Origin: an uncultured Emticicia sp.
GTDB lineage: Bacteria; Bacteroidota; Bacteroidia; Cytophagales; Spirosomataceae
Direction: 5' to 3'
Length of the DNA stretch: 64,000 nucleotides
Assembly (NCBI RefSeq): GCF_937903345.1
Contig: NZ_CALCZQ010000008.1
Coordinates: 100,274 to 164,273 of the forward strand
A program made the translations under genes and the position numbers. This document shows, one piece after another, positions 19,134-27,990 of this stretch. The notes beneath the pieces are model-generated. The model saw nothing but the letters and a program-made list of their open reading frames with translations, was not told the DNA's origin and ran no database searches. Positions within the stretch are counted from its first letter, which is position 1. Every line of letters begins with the position of its first letter.

Positions 19134-20585
19134 ATGGCATTAGTTACAAATTCTTTGAATATTCTCAACGAAGAAGATAAAGCGATTTTAGATTTACCTC
19201 GCATTAGCGAAGACGAGCCATTGGCGAACAAAAACACAGCTTCTCGAAAACTTTATATAGAAAGTTACGGTTGCCAAATGAATTTTGCAGATAGCGAGAT
19301 AGTAGCTTCTATTTTACGAGAAAATAATTTTGCTACAACTTCAAAAATCGAAGAAGCTGAACTTATTTTACTTAATACTTGTGCTATTCGAGACAATGCC
19401 GAGCAGAAGGTCAGAAACCGTCTGCAACACCTTGTACCTCTGAAAAACAAACGCAAGAATGTGAAAATAGGCATATTAGGATGTATGGCTGAGCGTTTGA
19501 AAATTAAATTATTAGAAGAAGAAAAAATAGTTGATATGGTCGTAGGGCCTGACTCCTACCGAGATTTACCAAATCTGATTAATGAAGTTGAAGATGGACA
19601 TAAAGCGGTAAATGTTTTTCTTTCGAGAGAGGAAACCTATGCAGATATTACTCCAATTCGCCTCAATTCGAATGGAGTTACGGCAATGATTAGCATTATG
19701 CGTGGCTGCGACAATATGTGTAGTTTCTGTGTTGTGCCTTACACTCGTGGGCGTGAGCGTAGCCGTGATGCACATTCAATTGTAAAAGAAGCGACCGATT
19801 TATTTAATCAAGGCTATAAGGAAGTTACGCTTTTAGGTCAAAATGTAGATAGCTATAAATGGAAATCAACTGATGACTTAGTTGTGAGCTTCGCAAATTT
19901 GCTTGAGATGGTCGCACAAGTAAGTCCAGATTTACGAGTGCGTTTCTCGACTTCCCACCCAAAAGATATTACAGATGATGTACTTTACACTATCAAAAAG
20001 TACAATAATGTCTGTAATTATATCCATTTGCCGGCCCAAAGTGGCAGTAGCCGTATTTTGGAATTAATGAATCGCACTTATGACCGAGAATGGTATATGG
20101 GGCGTATCGACCGAATTCGTGAAATTTTGGGCGACGAATGTGGCATTTCACAAGATATGATTGCGGGCTTCTGTACCGAAACCGAAGAAGATCACCAAGA
20201 AACACTATCGCTAATGGATTACGTAAAATATGATTACGGCTATATGTTCGCATATTCAGAAAGGCCGAACACACCAGCAGCAAAAAAATTAAAAGATGAT
20301 GTTGCAGAAGAAGTAAAAAGTCGTCGTTTAGCCGAAATAATTGCTCGCCAACGTGAACACTCTCTTGAAAGAAATCAACTTTGTGTGGGCAAAACCTATA
20401 GAGTTTTGGTTGAAGGATTTTCAAAGCGTTCGCAGGAACATCTTTCTGGTAAAAACGACCAAAACAAAATTGTGGTTTTCCCAAAAGAGCACTTCAAACT
20501 CGGTGACTATGTAAATGCTATGATAACTGAATGTTCTTCTGGTACTTTGATTGGAAAAGCTGTTTTAAATAAGGCAGAATTATAA
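19134..20585 (+). CDS. miaB: tRNA-2-methylthio-N6-dimethylallyladenosine synthase
   Basis: This 483-residue radical SAM enzyme adds a methylthio group to isopentenyl-A37 of tRNAs reading UNN codons. Both iron-sulphur sites are visible. The N-terminal cluster ligands are C47 (SYGCQMN), C83 (LNTCAIRDNA) and C117 (GCMAERLK). The radical SAM cluster is C192-x3-C196-x2-C199 in RGCDNMCSFC. RGRERSR follows, and a TRAM RNA-binding domain closes the C-terminus. Length and domain order are normal. It leads the group miaB - AAA regulator - lptE - TPR - secG. Confidence 0.95.
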   Translation: MALVTNSLNILNEEDKAILDLPRISEDEPLANKNTASRKLYIESYGCQMNFADSEIVASILRENNFATTSKIEEAELILLNTCAIRDNAEQKVRNRLQHLVPLKNKRKNVKIGILGCMAERLKIKLLEEEKIVDMVVGPDSYRDLPNLINEVEDGHKAVNVFLSREETYADITPIRLNSNGVTAMISIMRGCDNMCSFCVVPYTRGRERSRDAHSIVKEATDLFNQGYKEVTLLGQNVDSYKWKSTDDLVVSFANLLEMVAQVSPDLRVRFSTSHPKDITDDVLYTIKKYNNVCNYIHLPAQSGSSRILELMNRTYDREWYMGRIDRIREILGDECGISQDMIAGFCTETEEDHQETLSLMDYVKYDYGYMFAYSERPNTPAAKKLKDDVAEEVKSRRLAEIIARQREHSLERNQLCVGKTYRVLVEGFSKRSQEHLSGKNDQNKIVVFPKEHFKLGDYVNAMITECSSGTLIGKAVLNKAEL

Positions 20586-20587
20586 GA

Positions 20588-20618
20588 ATCTAGAATTAAA
20601 ATGTTTTTTGTTCTAGAT
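20588..20618 (+). terminator. hairpin after miaB
   Basis: ATCTAGAA (20588-20595) and TTCTAGAT (20611-20618) pair perfectly, with a T-rich loop. It starts 3 bp after the miaB stop. No clean T-run follows, so it may be a weak terminator or a processing site between miaB and the AAA gene. Just beyond it, GTTACGAGACAAAA (20637-20650) resembles the end of the dispersed repeat described at 39445. Confidence 0.35.
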
Positions 20619-20679
20619 GTAACAAATAAGCGAAGAGTTACGAGACAAAACGCTAACCGAGGCCAAAAGCTAAATCGAA

Positions 20680-22008
20680 ATGAGTAATAATAACGAATTA
20701 CAATCAGTCAAAAATCGCTTCGGCATTATCGGAAATGCTCCCACTCTGAACCATGCACTGAGCGTGGCTATTCAGGTTGCCCCTACCGATTTGACTGTGC
20801 TGATAAATGGAGAAAGTGGTAGTGGAAAAGAATCTTTTTCAAAGGTAATTCATGCACTTAGTTCTCGCAAACATGGGCCTTTTATAGCCATTAACTGCGG
20901 GGCGATTCCCGAAGGAACGATTGATTCAGAACTTTTCGGACACGTAAAAGGCTCATTTACAGGTGCTATCGATGACCGAAAAGGTTATTTTGAAACAACC
21001 AGTACTGGTACTATTTTCTTAGATGAAATTGCCGAAATGCCAATCGGAACACAAGCTCGTTTGCTTCGTGTACTTGAAAACGGTGAATTTATTCCGGTAG
21101 GTTCATCAAAAGTAAAGAAAACTGATGTACGAGTAGTGGCAGCTACCAACGTAAATCTATTAGAAGCAATAGAGCGTGGGCGTTTCCGTGAAGACTTATA
21201 TTATCGTCTAAACACAGTTCCGCTCCATGTGCCCGCTTTGCGTGAGCGTGGCTATGATATTGAGTTGCTTTTTAGAAAGTTTTCAACTGATTTTGCTGAA
21301 AAAAACCACATTCGTCCAATAGAATTGACCGAAAGTGCTTCCCAAATGTTGATGAATTTCCGTTTTCCAGGAAACATTCGTCAGCTAAAAAATATTGCTG
21401 AGCAAATTACTATCCTTGAATTTGAACGCCTTGTTTCGGCCGAAATTTTAACAAAATATCTTCCTCGTGAACAATCGAGCCGGCTTCCAACGCTATTAAA
21501 AGGCTTAAATGGTGGTAATGACAGCAATTATTCGGAGAGAGATTTATTATACAAAGTACTATTTGATATGCGAAAAGATATGACCGATTTAAAAAAATTG
21601 GTACTTTCGCTATTGCAAGGAGGCCAAGCAGGAGGTGTTTCAATCAATGCTGAGATTATGCAGCAACATCAAGGCTTATTTGAGGACATTCACCAAGAAG
21701 ATAATGTGGCTTTGATGCCCCCGACGGTTTACAACCCTCCGCAGCAAACAAACTATCCGAGCTATCAACCGGTCGATAATCAGAATATTATCAAAATAGA
21801 TAATCTTCAAGGCGACAGAATAAATGTGGAAGACATTTCGCACGAGACTGAAGAAAATTCATATTCGCTCGAAAAACAAGAAAAAGAAATGATTGTTAGG
21901 GCTTTGAAGAAAAATAACTTTAAACGAAAATATGCAGCTTCAGACTTGGGGATTTCAGAACGTACACTTTATCGAAAAATCAAACAATATGATATCGAAG
22001 ACGAATAA
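20680..22008 (+). CDS. sigma-54-type AAA+ transcriptional regulator without a sensory domain
   Basis: This 442-residue protein starts directly with the AAA+ domain. Walker A is GESGSGKE (44-51), the sigma-54 contact loop is GSFTGA (91-96) and Walker B lies at TIFLDEIAEM (111-120). A linker of about 100 residues, rich in Q and P, precedes a Fis-type helix-turn-helix at the end (ASDLGISERTLYRKIKQY). No receiver, GAF or PAS domain precedes the AAA domain, so activity must be set by level or by a partner. The loop reads GSFTGA instead of the textbook GAFTGA. The position between miaB and lptE suggests a link to envelope biogenesis, but the targets are unknown. Confidence 0.85.
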   Translation: MSNNNELQSVKNRFGIIGNAPTLNHALSVAIQVAPTDLTVLINGESGSGKESFSKVIHALSSRKHGPFIAINCGAIPEGTIDSELFGHVKGSFTGAIDDRKGYFETTSTGTIFLDEIAEMPIGTQARLLRVLENGEFIPVGSSKVKKTDVRVVAATNVNLLEAIERGRFREDLYYRLNTVPLHVPALRERGYDIELLFRKFSTDFAEKNHIRPIELTESASQMLMNFRFPGNIRQLKNIAEQITILEFERLVSAEILTKYLPREQSSRLPTLLKGLNGGNDSNYSERDLLYKVLFDMRKDMTDLKKLVLSLLQGGQAGGVSINAEIMQQHQGLFEDIHQEDNVALMPPTVYNPPQQTNYPSYQPVDNQNIIKIDNLQGDRINVEDISHETEENSYSLEKQEKEMIVRALKKNNFKRKYAASDLGISERTLYRKIKQYDIEDE

Positions 22009-22597
22009 AATAACAATTAACAATTATCATTTATCAATAATTGAAACCACACTTGATATATTGTTTTATAAATTTAATAAATTCGTAAAAATACGCAGGG
22101 TTCTTATTTTTATATTTATCATTGTTCATTGTTCATTGATAATTGGTTGTAAAGTTTACTCTTTCACGGGTACAACACTCAAGGATGATTTGAAGACGAT
22201 TACAATTCAGAATGTAACAATGGGAACTGCTGGTGGCCCTTCAAATTTAACTTTGACTTTTACTGAAAAACTAAAAGAATATTATCAACGAAACACAAGC
22301 CTAAAGTTAAAGCCCAACGATGCTGATTTACTGCTCGAAAGTACAATAGTTGGTTATGAATTAACGCCTGTTTCAGCTACATCAAGCGACAAAGCAGCTC
22401 TCAATCGACTGACTATCATAATTGAAGTAAGATTTGTAAATACTAAATATGAAGAAGAGAATTTTGAAAAAGAGTTTTCTTTTTATCAAGATTTTCCCCA
22501 AGAACAAAACCTTTCACAAGTCGAAAGTAGTTTAGTTCCCAAGATAATTGATCAATTGGTGCTGAATATATTTACTGATACAGCCGCTCAGTGGTAA
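21989..22597 (+). CDS. lptE: LptE-family LPS-assembly lipoprotein
   Basis: This is a small outer-membrane lipoprotein that in this family plugs the LptD barrel during lipopolysaccharide insertion. The leader ends in a lipobox (CSLIIGC) and the mature protein is about 150 residues, with the YSFTGT start usual for Bacteroidota LptE. The start is uncertain. The ATG at 21989 overlaps the AAA gene by 20 bp and gives a long leader. The TTG at 22061 gives a 30-residue leader that fits a lipoprotein signal better. lptD is not in the window. Confidence 0.7.
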   Translation: MISKTNKITINNYHLSIIETTLDILFYKFNKFVKIRRVLIFIFIIVHCSLIIGCKVYSFTGTTLKDDLKTITIQNVTMGTAGGPSNLTLTFTEKLKEYYQRNTSLKLKPNDADLLLESTIVGYELTPVSATSSDKAALNRLTIIIEVRFVNTKYEEENFEKEFSFYQDFPQEQNLSQVESSLVPKIIDQLVLNIFTDTAAQW

Positions 22598-22607
22598 ACT
22601 TTAATCA

Positions 22608-22686
22608 AGAATGATCTATTAAGAATTGAATTTTTGGGATTTTGACTGCTCATTTATTTCTTCATTCTGTATTATTAATTCTTAAT
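22608..22686. repeat. nested inverted repeats between lptE and the TPR gene
   Basis: ATTAAGAATT (22618-22627) pairs with AATTCTTAAT (22677-22686), and AGAATGA (22608-22614) pairs with TCATTCT (22662-22668). The two pairings interlock, so only one can form at a time. This could be a weak transcript structure or chance in AT-rich DNA. Confidence 0.25.
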
Positions 22687-22696
22687 TTCACTAAAT

Positions 22697-23359
22697 ATGC
22701 TGGATAAAAATAACTTTAAAGACTACATGAGTAATCCTCAGGCATTATCACTTAATGACATAATGCGGATCGAAAATGCGATTAAAAAATTTCCGTATTT
22801 TCAGCTGGGTTATACGCTCATTGCAAAAGGTATTTATACCAAAGCTCCCGAAATTGCCAAAGATGCAATCCGAAAAGCCGCCATTTATGCACTCAGTAGA
22901 AACTCCCTAAGAAAAGTAATAGAAAACGATATGGATTGGAACTCAATTACAAATGTAAGGGTTCAAGAAAATCTACTTGAAAATAAGTTTTCACAAGGAA
23001 ATATTGAAGAAGAATTAAATCGTGAGAAATTAGAAGAAGAATTAATAGAATCAATTGCAAAACCAGCGTTAAGAAATATTCAAGACGAACAATTAGCTAT
23101 TATTGAGCAATTTATCAAGAAAGAACCTCGTATTCAACCTACTAGGCAAGGCGGATCAAATGTTGAAATAGAAGATTTGAGTGAACGTAGTACAACCCTC
23201 AGCGGCCCATTATTTACCGAAAGTTATGCCAAAATATTATCTCGACAAGGGCGTTTCGATCAAGCAATTGAAGTTTATACAAAACTTTTAGTAAAAAATC
23301 CCGAAAAAAGTGCTTACTTTGCGGAAAAAATAGCAGAATTAAAAAAGAAAATGCTGTAG
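22697..23359 (+). CDS. small TPR-containing protein, conserved next to secG
   Basis: This 220-residue protein has no signal peptide, so it is probably cytoplasmic. The N-terminal half is helical (segments of about 12-75). The middle is charged. The C-terminus holds one tetratricopeptide-like helix pair (YAKILSRQGRFDQAIEVYTK). The function is unknown. The position between lptE and secG suggests a role in envelope traffic or simple co-expression. Confidence 0.65.
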   Translation: MLDKNNFKDYMSNPQALSLNDIMRIENAIKKFPYFQLGYTLIAKGIYTKAPEIAKDAIRKAAIYALSRNSLRKVIENDMDWNSITNVRVQENLLENKFSQGNIEEELNREKLEEELIESIAKPALRNIQDEQLAIIEQFIKKEPRIQPTRQGGSNVEIEDLSERSTTLSGPLFTESYAKILSRQGRFDQAIEVYTKLLVKNPEKSAYFAEKIAELKKKML

Positions 23360-23477
23360 TTATTAGAAATGCTTTCTTAGTAACTAATTCATTATCAGAT
23401 ATTTATGTATTTTTTGGTCATTTCTGAAAAAAGAAAATTTTAAAATATTTTTCATAAGTTAATCATTCATTATAAAA

Positions 23478-23843
23478 ATGTACACTACAATCTTAGTTTT
23501 AATGGTAATTGTTGCCATCTTGTTAGTATTAGTAATTATGATTCAAAACCCAAAAGGTGGTGGTCTTTCAAGCGAATTTGGAGGTGCTGGTTCTCAAATG
23601 TTCGGTGTACAACGCACGGGTGATATTCTTGAACAACTCACATGGGGCTTTTTTGCATTCATTATTGTAGGTGCTTTAACAGCAGGTATTTTTATGGACA
23701 AAACAGGTGCGGCAACAACTGAGGATAATGGTTTGAACGTTGAAAAAGCAACTGCTCGCCCTGCTGCTCCAGCATCCACTCCAGCAGCTGGTACACCAGC
23801 TACGGTTACGACTCCTGCCCCTGTTTCACAACCAAAGAAATAA
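23478..23843 (+). CDS. secG: preprotein translocase subunit SecG
   Basis: This 121-residue inner-membrane protein is the small accessory subunit of the SecYEG channel. It has two membrane segments (about 2-20 and 52-72) joined by the conserved loop IQNPKGGGLSSEFGG, with QMFG and a TRGD-like turn (RTGDILE). The C-terminus is a proline- and alanine-rich tail of about 40 residues, common in this phylum. It is the last gene before a strong terminator. In many relatives groES-groEL follow, but here a convergent helicase gene does. Confidence 0.92.
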   Translation: MYTTILVLMVIVAILLVLVIMIQNPKGGGLSSEFGGAGSQMFGVQRTGDILEQLTWGFFAFIIVGALTAGIFMDKTGAATTEDNGLNVEKATARPAAPASTPAAGTPATVTTPAPVSQPKK

Positions 23844-23942
23844 TTTCTTATAATAATATAAAAGAGCTTGTCACAAAATAAATATCAAGCAAATAATATT
23901 TCAAGATTTTATTTTTAATCACCCTCTTTTTTGACAAAAACG

Positions 23943-23984
23943 ATAAAAGCGAGCCAACAGATTGTTAACTCGCTTTTATTGTTT
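23943..23984. terminator. bidirectional terminator between secG and the helicase gene
   Basis: ATAAAAGCGAG (23943-23953) and CTCGCTTTTAT (23969-23979) form an 11-bp stem, with T-rich sequence on the plus-strand side and A-rich on the other. It lies between two convergent genes and can serve both. Confidence 0.8.
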
Positions 23985-23999
23985 TGAATGATAGTCTAT

Positions 24000-25250
24000 T
24001 TAACTTTGTGTGGCAAGAGGTTTTTTATTATCTCTACTTTTCTTATTAAAAAACTTCTTTTTCCCTACTGATTTTCGATATGGTTTAACTGCTTGGCCTG
24101 ATTTATATTCAGGAGCAATTCCCAAACCTAAACTTTCAGTAATATTTTGTTTTTCAACTACTCTCTCCAATAGCTTTTCAATATTTGCAATGCGATATTG
24201 GTCTTTTTCATTGATAAAAGTAAATGCAGTTCCAGTTGTCTCGGCACGAGCAGTTCGTCCAATTCGGTGAATATAATCTTCAGCATCTCTTGGTACGTCA
24301 ATGTTAATTACCAAATTAAGGTTACTAATGTCAATGCCCCTAGAAAGTACATCCGTAGCCACCAAAATCTTGAATTGCTTATTTTTAAATCCTCTCAATG
24401 ATTCTTCACGGTCTTCTTGCGTGTTATCTGATGAAATTCCTCTAGCCTCAAACTTATTTCGATTTAACATCCGAACAACTTTTTCAATCATTGATTTTTG
24501 TGATGTGAATATAATTACCGATTCGGCTACTGTACTTTTCATCAAATGAATCAATAATGGAAGTTTTTGTTCATCAGAGGCTAAATAAAATTGTTGGTCA
24601 ATACCTACTGCTGGTTTTGATACAGCCAATCTGATTTCTTCTGGATTTTTAAGGATTTTATCAGCAAAATCTCTGATTTTCTTTGGCATTGTGGCCGAAA
24701 ACATTAGATTTTGGCGATTTTGGGGCAAGTGTTTTAATACAAAAAGAATATCCTCCGAAAAACCCATATCCATCATTTTATCGGCCTCATCTAAAATTAG
24801 ACATTTTAAATTATCAAATTTCACCTCGCCCGAATTCATGTGTGCCATTAAGCGGCCTGGGGTAGCAATGATAATATCAGCACCTTTTACTAAAGCTTTG
24901 CGTTGTTGGTCCCAATCTTCTCCTTTTCCTCCACCATAAATGGCAAGGCTCGTCGCTTGTATAAAATAACTAAAACCCTCTATTTGCTCATCAATTTGCT
25001 TGGCGAGTTCACGAGTGGGAACTAATATAAGTGCTGAAGTATGGTTACTCGGCTCACGACTAATTTTATCTAAAATTGGAATTAAATAAGCTGCTGTTTT
25101 ACCAGTGCCAGTTTGAGCCGAAGCTATCAAATCTTTGCCAGCCAGAATAATTGGAATTGCCTTTTCTTGAATTGGAGTGACTTGTAAATAATTCATGGCG
25201 TCCACTCCCGTCAGTACGTCATCATGAAGGTTAAGTTCGTTAAATTGCAA
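24000..25250 (-). CDS. DEAD-box ATP-dependent RNA helicase
   Basis: This 416-residue cytoplasmic helicase unwinds RNA with ATP. It has the motifs in order: a Q-motif (TPIQEKAIP, about 26-34), motif I AQTGTGKT, motif Ia PTRELA, motif II LDEAD, motif III SAT, motif IV-V through VATDVLSRGIDI, and motif VI HRIGRTAR. A short basic tail (KKKFFNKKSRDNKK) probably binds RNA. This is the RhlE-like length class. Cold-shock or ribosome-assembly roles are usual for such proteins, but none is shown here. Confidence 0.92.
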   Translation of the reverse strand: MQFNELNLHDDVLTGVDAMNYLQVTPIQEKAIPIILAGKDLIASAQTGTGKTAAYLIPILDKISREPSNHTSALILVPTRELAKQIDEQIEGFSYFIQATSLAIYGGGKGEDWDQQRKALVKGADIIIATPGRLMAHMNSGEVKFDNLKCLILDEADKMMDMGFSEDILFVLKHLPQNRQNLMFSATMPKKIRDFADKILKNPEEIRLAVSKPAVGIDQQFYLASDEQKLPLLIHLMKSTVAESVIIFTSQKSMIEKVVRMLNRNKFEARGISSDNTQEDREESLRGFKNKQFKILVATDVLSRGIDISNLNLVINIDVPRDAEDYIHRIGRTARAETTGTAFTFINEKDQYRIANIEKLLERVVEKQNITESLGLGIAPEYKSGQAVKPYRKSVGKKKFFNKKSRDNKKPLATQS

Positions 25251-25367
25251 TTTTTTAATAATTAAATAGGACTTATGAATGCTTAAATACTTACAAATAT
25301 AGCATTAAGTAGCTTATTAGCAATAAATAAGCGGTGATTGTTTCGTTTCTCAAAATTTTTGTTTTTT

Positions 25368-26225
25368 TTACTCTAAACTCTTCAAGGTATATCCTTTTTG
25401 CTGTAAAAGTTGCAATACACCATTTTCTCCTCCCAAATGCCCCGCTCCAACCGCAAAAAATGTTGATTTTTGCTTTATGTTCTGTTCGATAACAGGAATC
25501 CAGTTTTGATTTCTTTTATCCAACAATTGATCTTGCATGCCTTTCATTCCTACCATTTGCTCTGAAATAATTTTCGTTAAAGCCTCAATCTCTTGTTTTT
25601 TATACAAATCTATCATTTGATCATAAATTACATTGCCGTTTTCTTTGACTGCATCCATCAACCATTCAACTTGTTGCTCAGTCGTGGCTCTATCTATGAC
25701 CGCTACTTGATCTTCAATCGTTTCAAGACCTAAAACTTCTTTTTTCTCTATTTTTGCTTTTCTTACAAAATATTCTTCATAAGATATTGGCATGGGGCAT
25801 CCCACAGATTTCATTAATGCAAAACTCATATAAAGCATTGGTTTTGCAGTACCAAAAACTGATACCTCCATTCCAGAAATTCTCTTAAAATATTCACTAA
25901 AAACCTTATAATCAGGCTCTTTCATAATATCCTTCAACTTTTTCCCATCGGCTGACATCATCAATTTTTGAGATTTCATCATCAACTGAGGGTCGTCCAT
26001 GTCAATTTCAAAAAATACTTGTTGGGCAATTTTAATTTTTTCTTCAGTGAATCTCGGAACGAAAAATTTATCTTGGCAAATCAAATGAATTGTTCCAAAA
26101 ATATAAGAAGGTTGTGAAATTCCATTTCCAGAAATTTCCCAAAGTAAACCTTTTTGTTGTCGCTGTGCGTAAGTGAGCGATAACTGAAAGAATAATACAA
26201 TTAAAGAGATGAATCTATATTTCAT
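25368..26225 (-). CDS. exported TraB/GumN-family protein
   Basis: This 285-residue protein has a signal peptide (1-20). It carries the family's paired histidine motifs: SYIFGTIHLI near the N-terminus and FAVGAGHLGGENG near the C-terminus. TraB/GumN (also called Tiki-type) proteins are thought to be metal-dependent proteases, and the two GxxH motifs are the proposed metal site. The substrate is unknown. It is monocistronic as far as can be seen. Confidence 0.82.
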   Translation of the reverse strand: MKYRFISLIVLFFQLSLTYAQRQQKGLLWEISGNGISQPSYIFGTIHLICQDKFFVPRFTEEKIKIAQQVFFEIDMDDPQLMMKSQKLMMSADGKKLKDIMKEPDYKVFSEYFKRISGMEVSVFGTAKPMLYMSFALMKSVGCPMPISYEEYFVRKAKIEKKEVLGLETIEDQVAVIDRATTEQQVEWLMDAVKENGNVIYDQMIDLYKKQEIEALTKIISEQMVGMKGMQDQLLDKRNQNWIPVIEQNIKQKSTFFAVGAGHLGGENGVLQLLQQKGYTLKSLE

Positions 26226-26324
26226 TGAATATTTGATTAAATTTTCCCGTATAAACGTACAAATCAGACGTTGCCATTAAATTTTCGGAGCAAAAGTTAA
26301 ATAAAACATTTTTTTAAAGATAGC

Positions 26325-26352
26325 AAAAAAGCCCGATGAAGATTCATCGAGC
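26325..26352 (-). terminator. terminator of the hemerythrin-domain gene
   Basis: CGATGAA and TTCATCG form the core of a stem (26331-26352). On the minus strand six Ts (26330-26325) follow directly. It lies about 105 bp past the stop codon. Confidence 0.75.
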
Positions 26353-26458
26353 CTTGCACTTTTATTAGAGTTATGTGTTTTCTAAAATAGTCAACAATAA
26401 TTGAATGTACCGTCTAACCAAAACTTTACGATAAAAAACTTACAAAAATTACTTTTGT

Positions 26459-27157
26459 TCAAAAAGGCAAATGCTTGGTTTGCTTTTCTAGCTCAATCAC
26501 CATTGGTACCAGTACATGGTCTTCAATAATGGCGTGCTTGCGAAGTTCAAGCTCAAATAGCTCAACTTGAGTTAAGAAAACTTTGTAAGGTAATGGAGTA
26601 GTTTTATTATCAGAATAAAATTTAATTATTTCACTAACTTCCTTCAATTCGTCTTCAATTGGCGAATGTTTTGAAATAAATTTTTCTATTGAAAATTCCA
26701 AATCAATTTCAATACTTTCGGCACACACTGGATTCACTTTTGAAGCAACAATCATTCGTCGAATATAAGGAAACAATTGCTTTTCTTCCAAACGAATATG
26801 GTCGACAAGCTTGTTTTTATAAATGTTAAAAAAAATCGCCAAACTAGCTAAAAGTTGGTGGCTTTGACCATATTTACTAAAAATGTGCAATAAAGACTGC
26901 TCTATTTCAGGCAATTTCTTACTTAAATAATATCGGTGAGTAGTTTGGAGATAATCAAGAATTTCCTCAACCGAAAACTTTTGCATTTTCTCGAAAGGAA
27001 AATCTACCTCATCATTATATAAATCTAAAATCAACTCAATCAACTCGGAGTTCATTTCGATGTGCTTGATTTCCTTAGTTTTGGGGGTAATATCTAATCG
27101 CTCCGTAATCATTTGGAGCATTTTTGAATTATCAATGAGGTCGTTTACAGTTGTCAT
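26459..27157 (-). CDS. hemerythrin/HHE-domain protein (YtfE/RIC-like)
   Basis: This 232-residue soluble protein has a four-helix hemerythrin domain that binds a di-iron centre. Ligand candidates are H74 (TTHRYYL), the H and E of DHIRLEEKQLFPY, and the two histidines of HAIIEDHVLVPM. The N-terminal 60 residues are helical and lack the DUF542 cysteine motif of ScdA/RIC. Relatives repair iron-sulphur clusters damaged by nitric oxide or oxidants, or sense oxygen. Which of these applies is open. Confidence 0.78.
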   Translation of the reverse strand: MTTVNDLIDNSKMLQMITERLDITPKTKEIKHIEMNSELIELILDLYNDEVDFPFEKMQKFSVEEILDYLQTTHRYYLSKKLPEIEQSLLHIFSKYGQSHQLLASLAIFFNIYKNKLVDHIRLEEKQLFPYIRRMIVASKVNPVCAESIEIDLEFSIEKFISKHSPIEDELKEVSEIIKFYSDNKTTPLPYKVFLTQVELFELELRKHAIIEDHVLVPMVIELEKQTKHLPF

Positions 27158-27236
27158 ATTTTATTTTCTTAGCATCTAATTGGGCAAAGCTATTAAAGTC
27201 GATTTTCTAAAAATATGACTAAGGTCATGAAAACAG

Positions 27237-27271
27237 AAAAGCATACCGAGATTCGCTCTCAGTATGCTTTT
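27237..27271 (-). terminator. terminator of the YceI gene at 27293
   Basis: AAAAGCATAC (27237-27246) and GTATGCTTTT (27262-27271) form a perfect 10-bp stem with flanking A and T runs, 22 bp past the YceI stop on the minus strand. Confidence 0.8.
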
Positions 27272-27292
27272 ATTACACTTTAATGCTATGAA

Positions 27293-27856
27293 TTAGTTTG
27301 CCTTAAACTCACCAGAAGCACGAAGTTCAACTTCGTCGCCTACGACTGCACCTGGCATTGCTCCAACGCCAAAGTCGGTACGTTTCACAGAACCTGTAAC
27401 TTTGAAACCTACTAATTTTTTGCCATCACGAGCGGCACCTGTTCCAACCAGTGTAAGGTCGAGAGTAACAGGTTTTGTTACACCTTTTATTGTTAAATTA
27501 CCAGTCAATTTATATTTTTTTGAACCAGCAACAGTGATTCCTGTACTTTTGAAAGTCAATGTTGGAAACTTTGCAGTATCAAACATATCTTCTTTTTGAA
27601 GGTGACCATCACGCATTTCTTGGTTTGTAGTCACCTGTTTCAAATCAGCTGTTAATTCAAAAACTGCATCTGAGAAATCTTCTTTAGAAGAGGTAACTGT
27701 TGCATCAAAGCTTTTAAAAACTCCGTCAACTTCTGACATCATTAAATGAGTAACTGTAAAAGTCATTTTTGCGTGAGCTTTGTCGAGTGACCATTTTTGT
27801 GCAAAAGATGAAACAGAGGCTATTAAAGCAAGAGCAAGTACTGTGATTTTTTTCAT
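27293..27856 (-). CDS. periplasmic YceI-family lipid-binding protein
   Basis: This 187-residue exported protein has a signal peptide (1-19). The lipocalin-like YceI fold is seen in WSLDKAHAKMTFTVTHLMMS, the FPTLTFKST strand, LTIKGVTKPV, and the end GDEVELRASGEF. YceI proteins bind isoprenoid or polyprenyl chains, such as quinone-like lipids, in the periplasm. It has its own promoter and terminator. A second, divergent YceI gene lies at 44833 within a redox cluster. Confidence 0.88.
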   Translation of the reverse strand: MKKITVLALALIASVSSFAQKWSLDKAHAKMTFTVTHLMMSEVDGVFKSFDATVTSSKEDFSDAVFELTADLKQVTTNQEMRDGHLQKEDMFDTAKFPTLTFKSTGITVAGSKKYKLTGNLTIKGVTKPVTLDLTLVGTGAARDGKKLVGFKVTGSVKRTDFGVGAMPGAVVGDEVELRASGEFKAN

Positions 27857-27911
27857 TTTAATGTGTTTTAACGTTAATACTTTTTAAAAATTTAGACTAA
27901 ATATACATTCA

Positions 27912-27941
27912 CAAATGTAATTACATGTGGTGTCTTGACAA
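27912..27941 (-). promoter_or_regulatory. promoter of the YceI gene at 27293
   Basis: On the minus strand, TTG (27941-27939) and TACATTTG (27919-27912) are separated by 19 bp, an excellent match to the Bacteroidota housekeeping promoter. The leader would be about 50 nt. Confidence 0.6.
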
Positions 27942-27990
27942 ATTATTTTAACATTTTTAACAATCTATTAATAAGATAGACAATAGGTAG

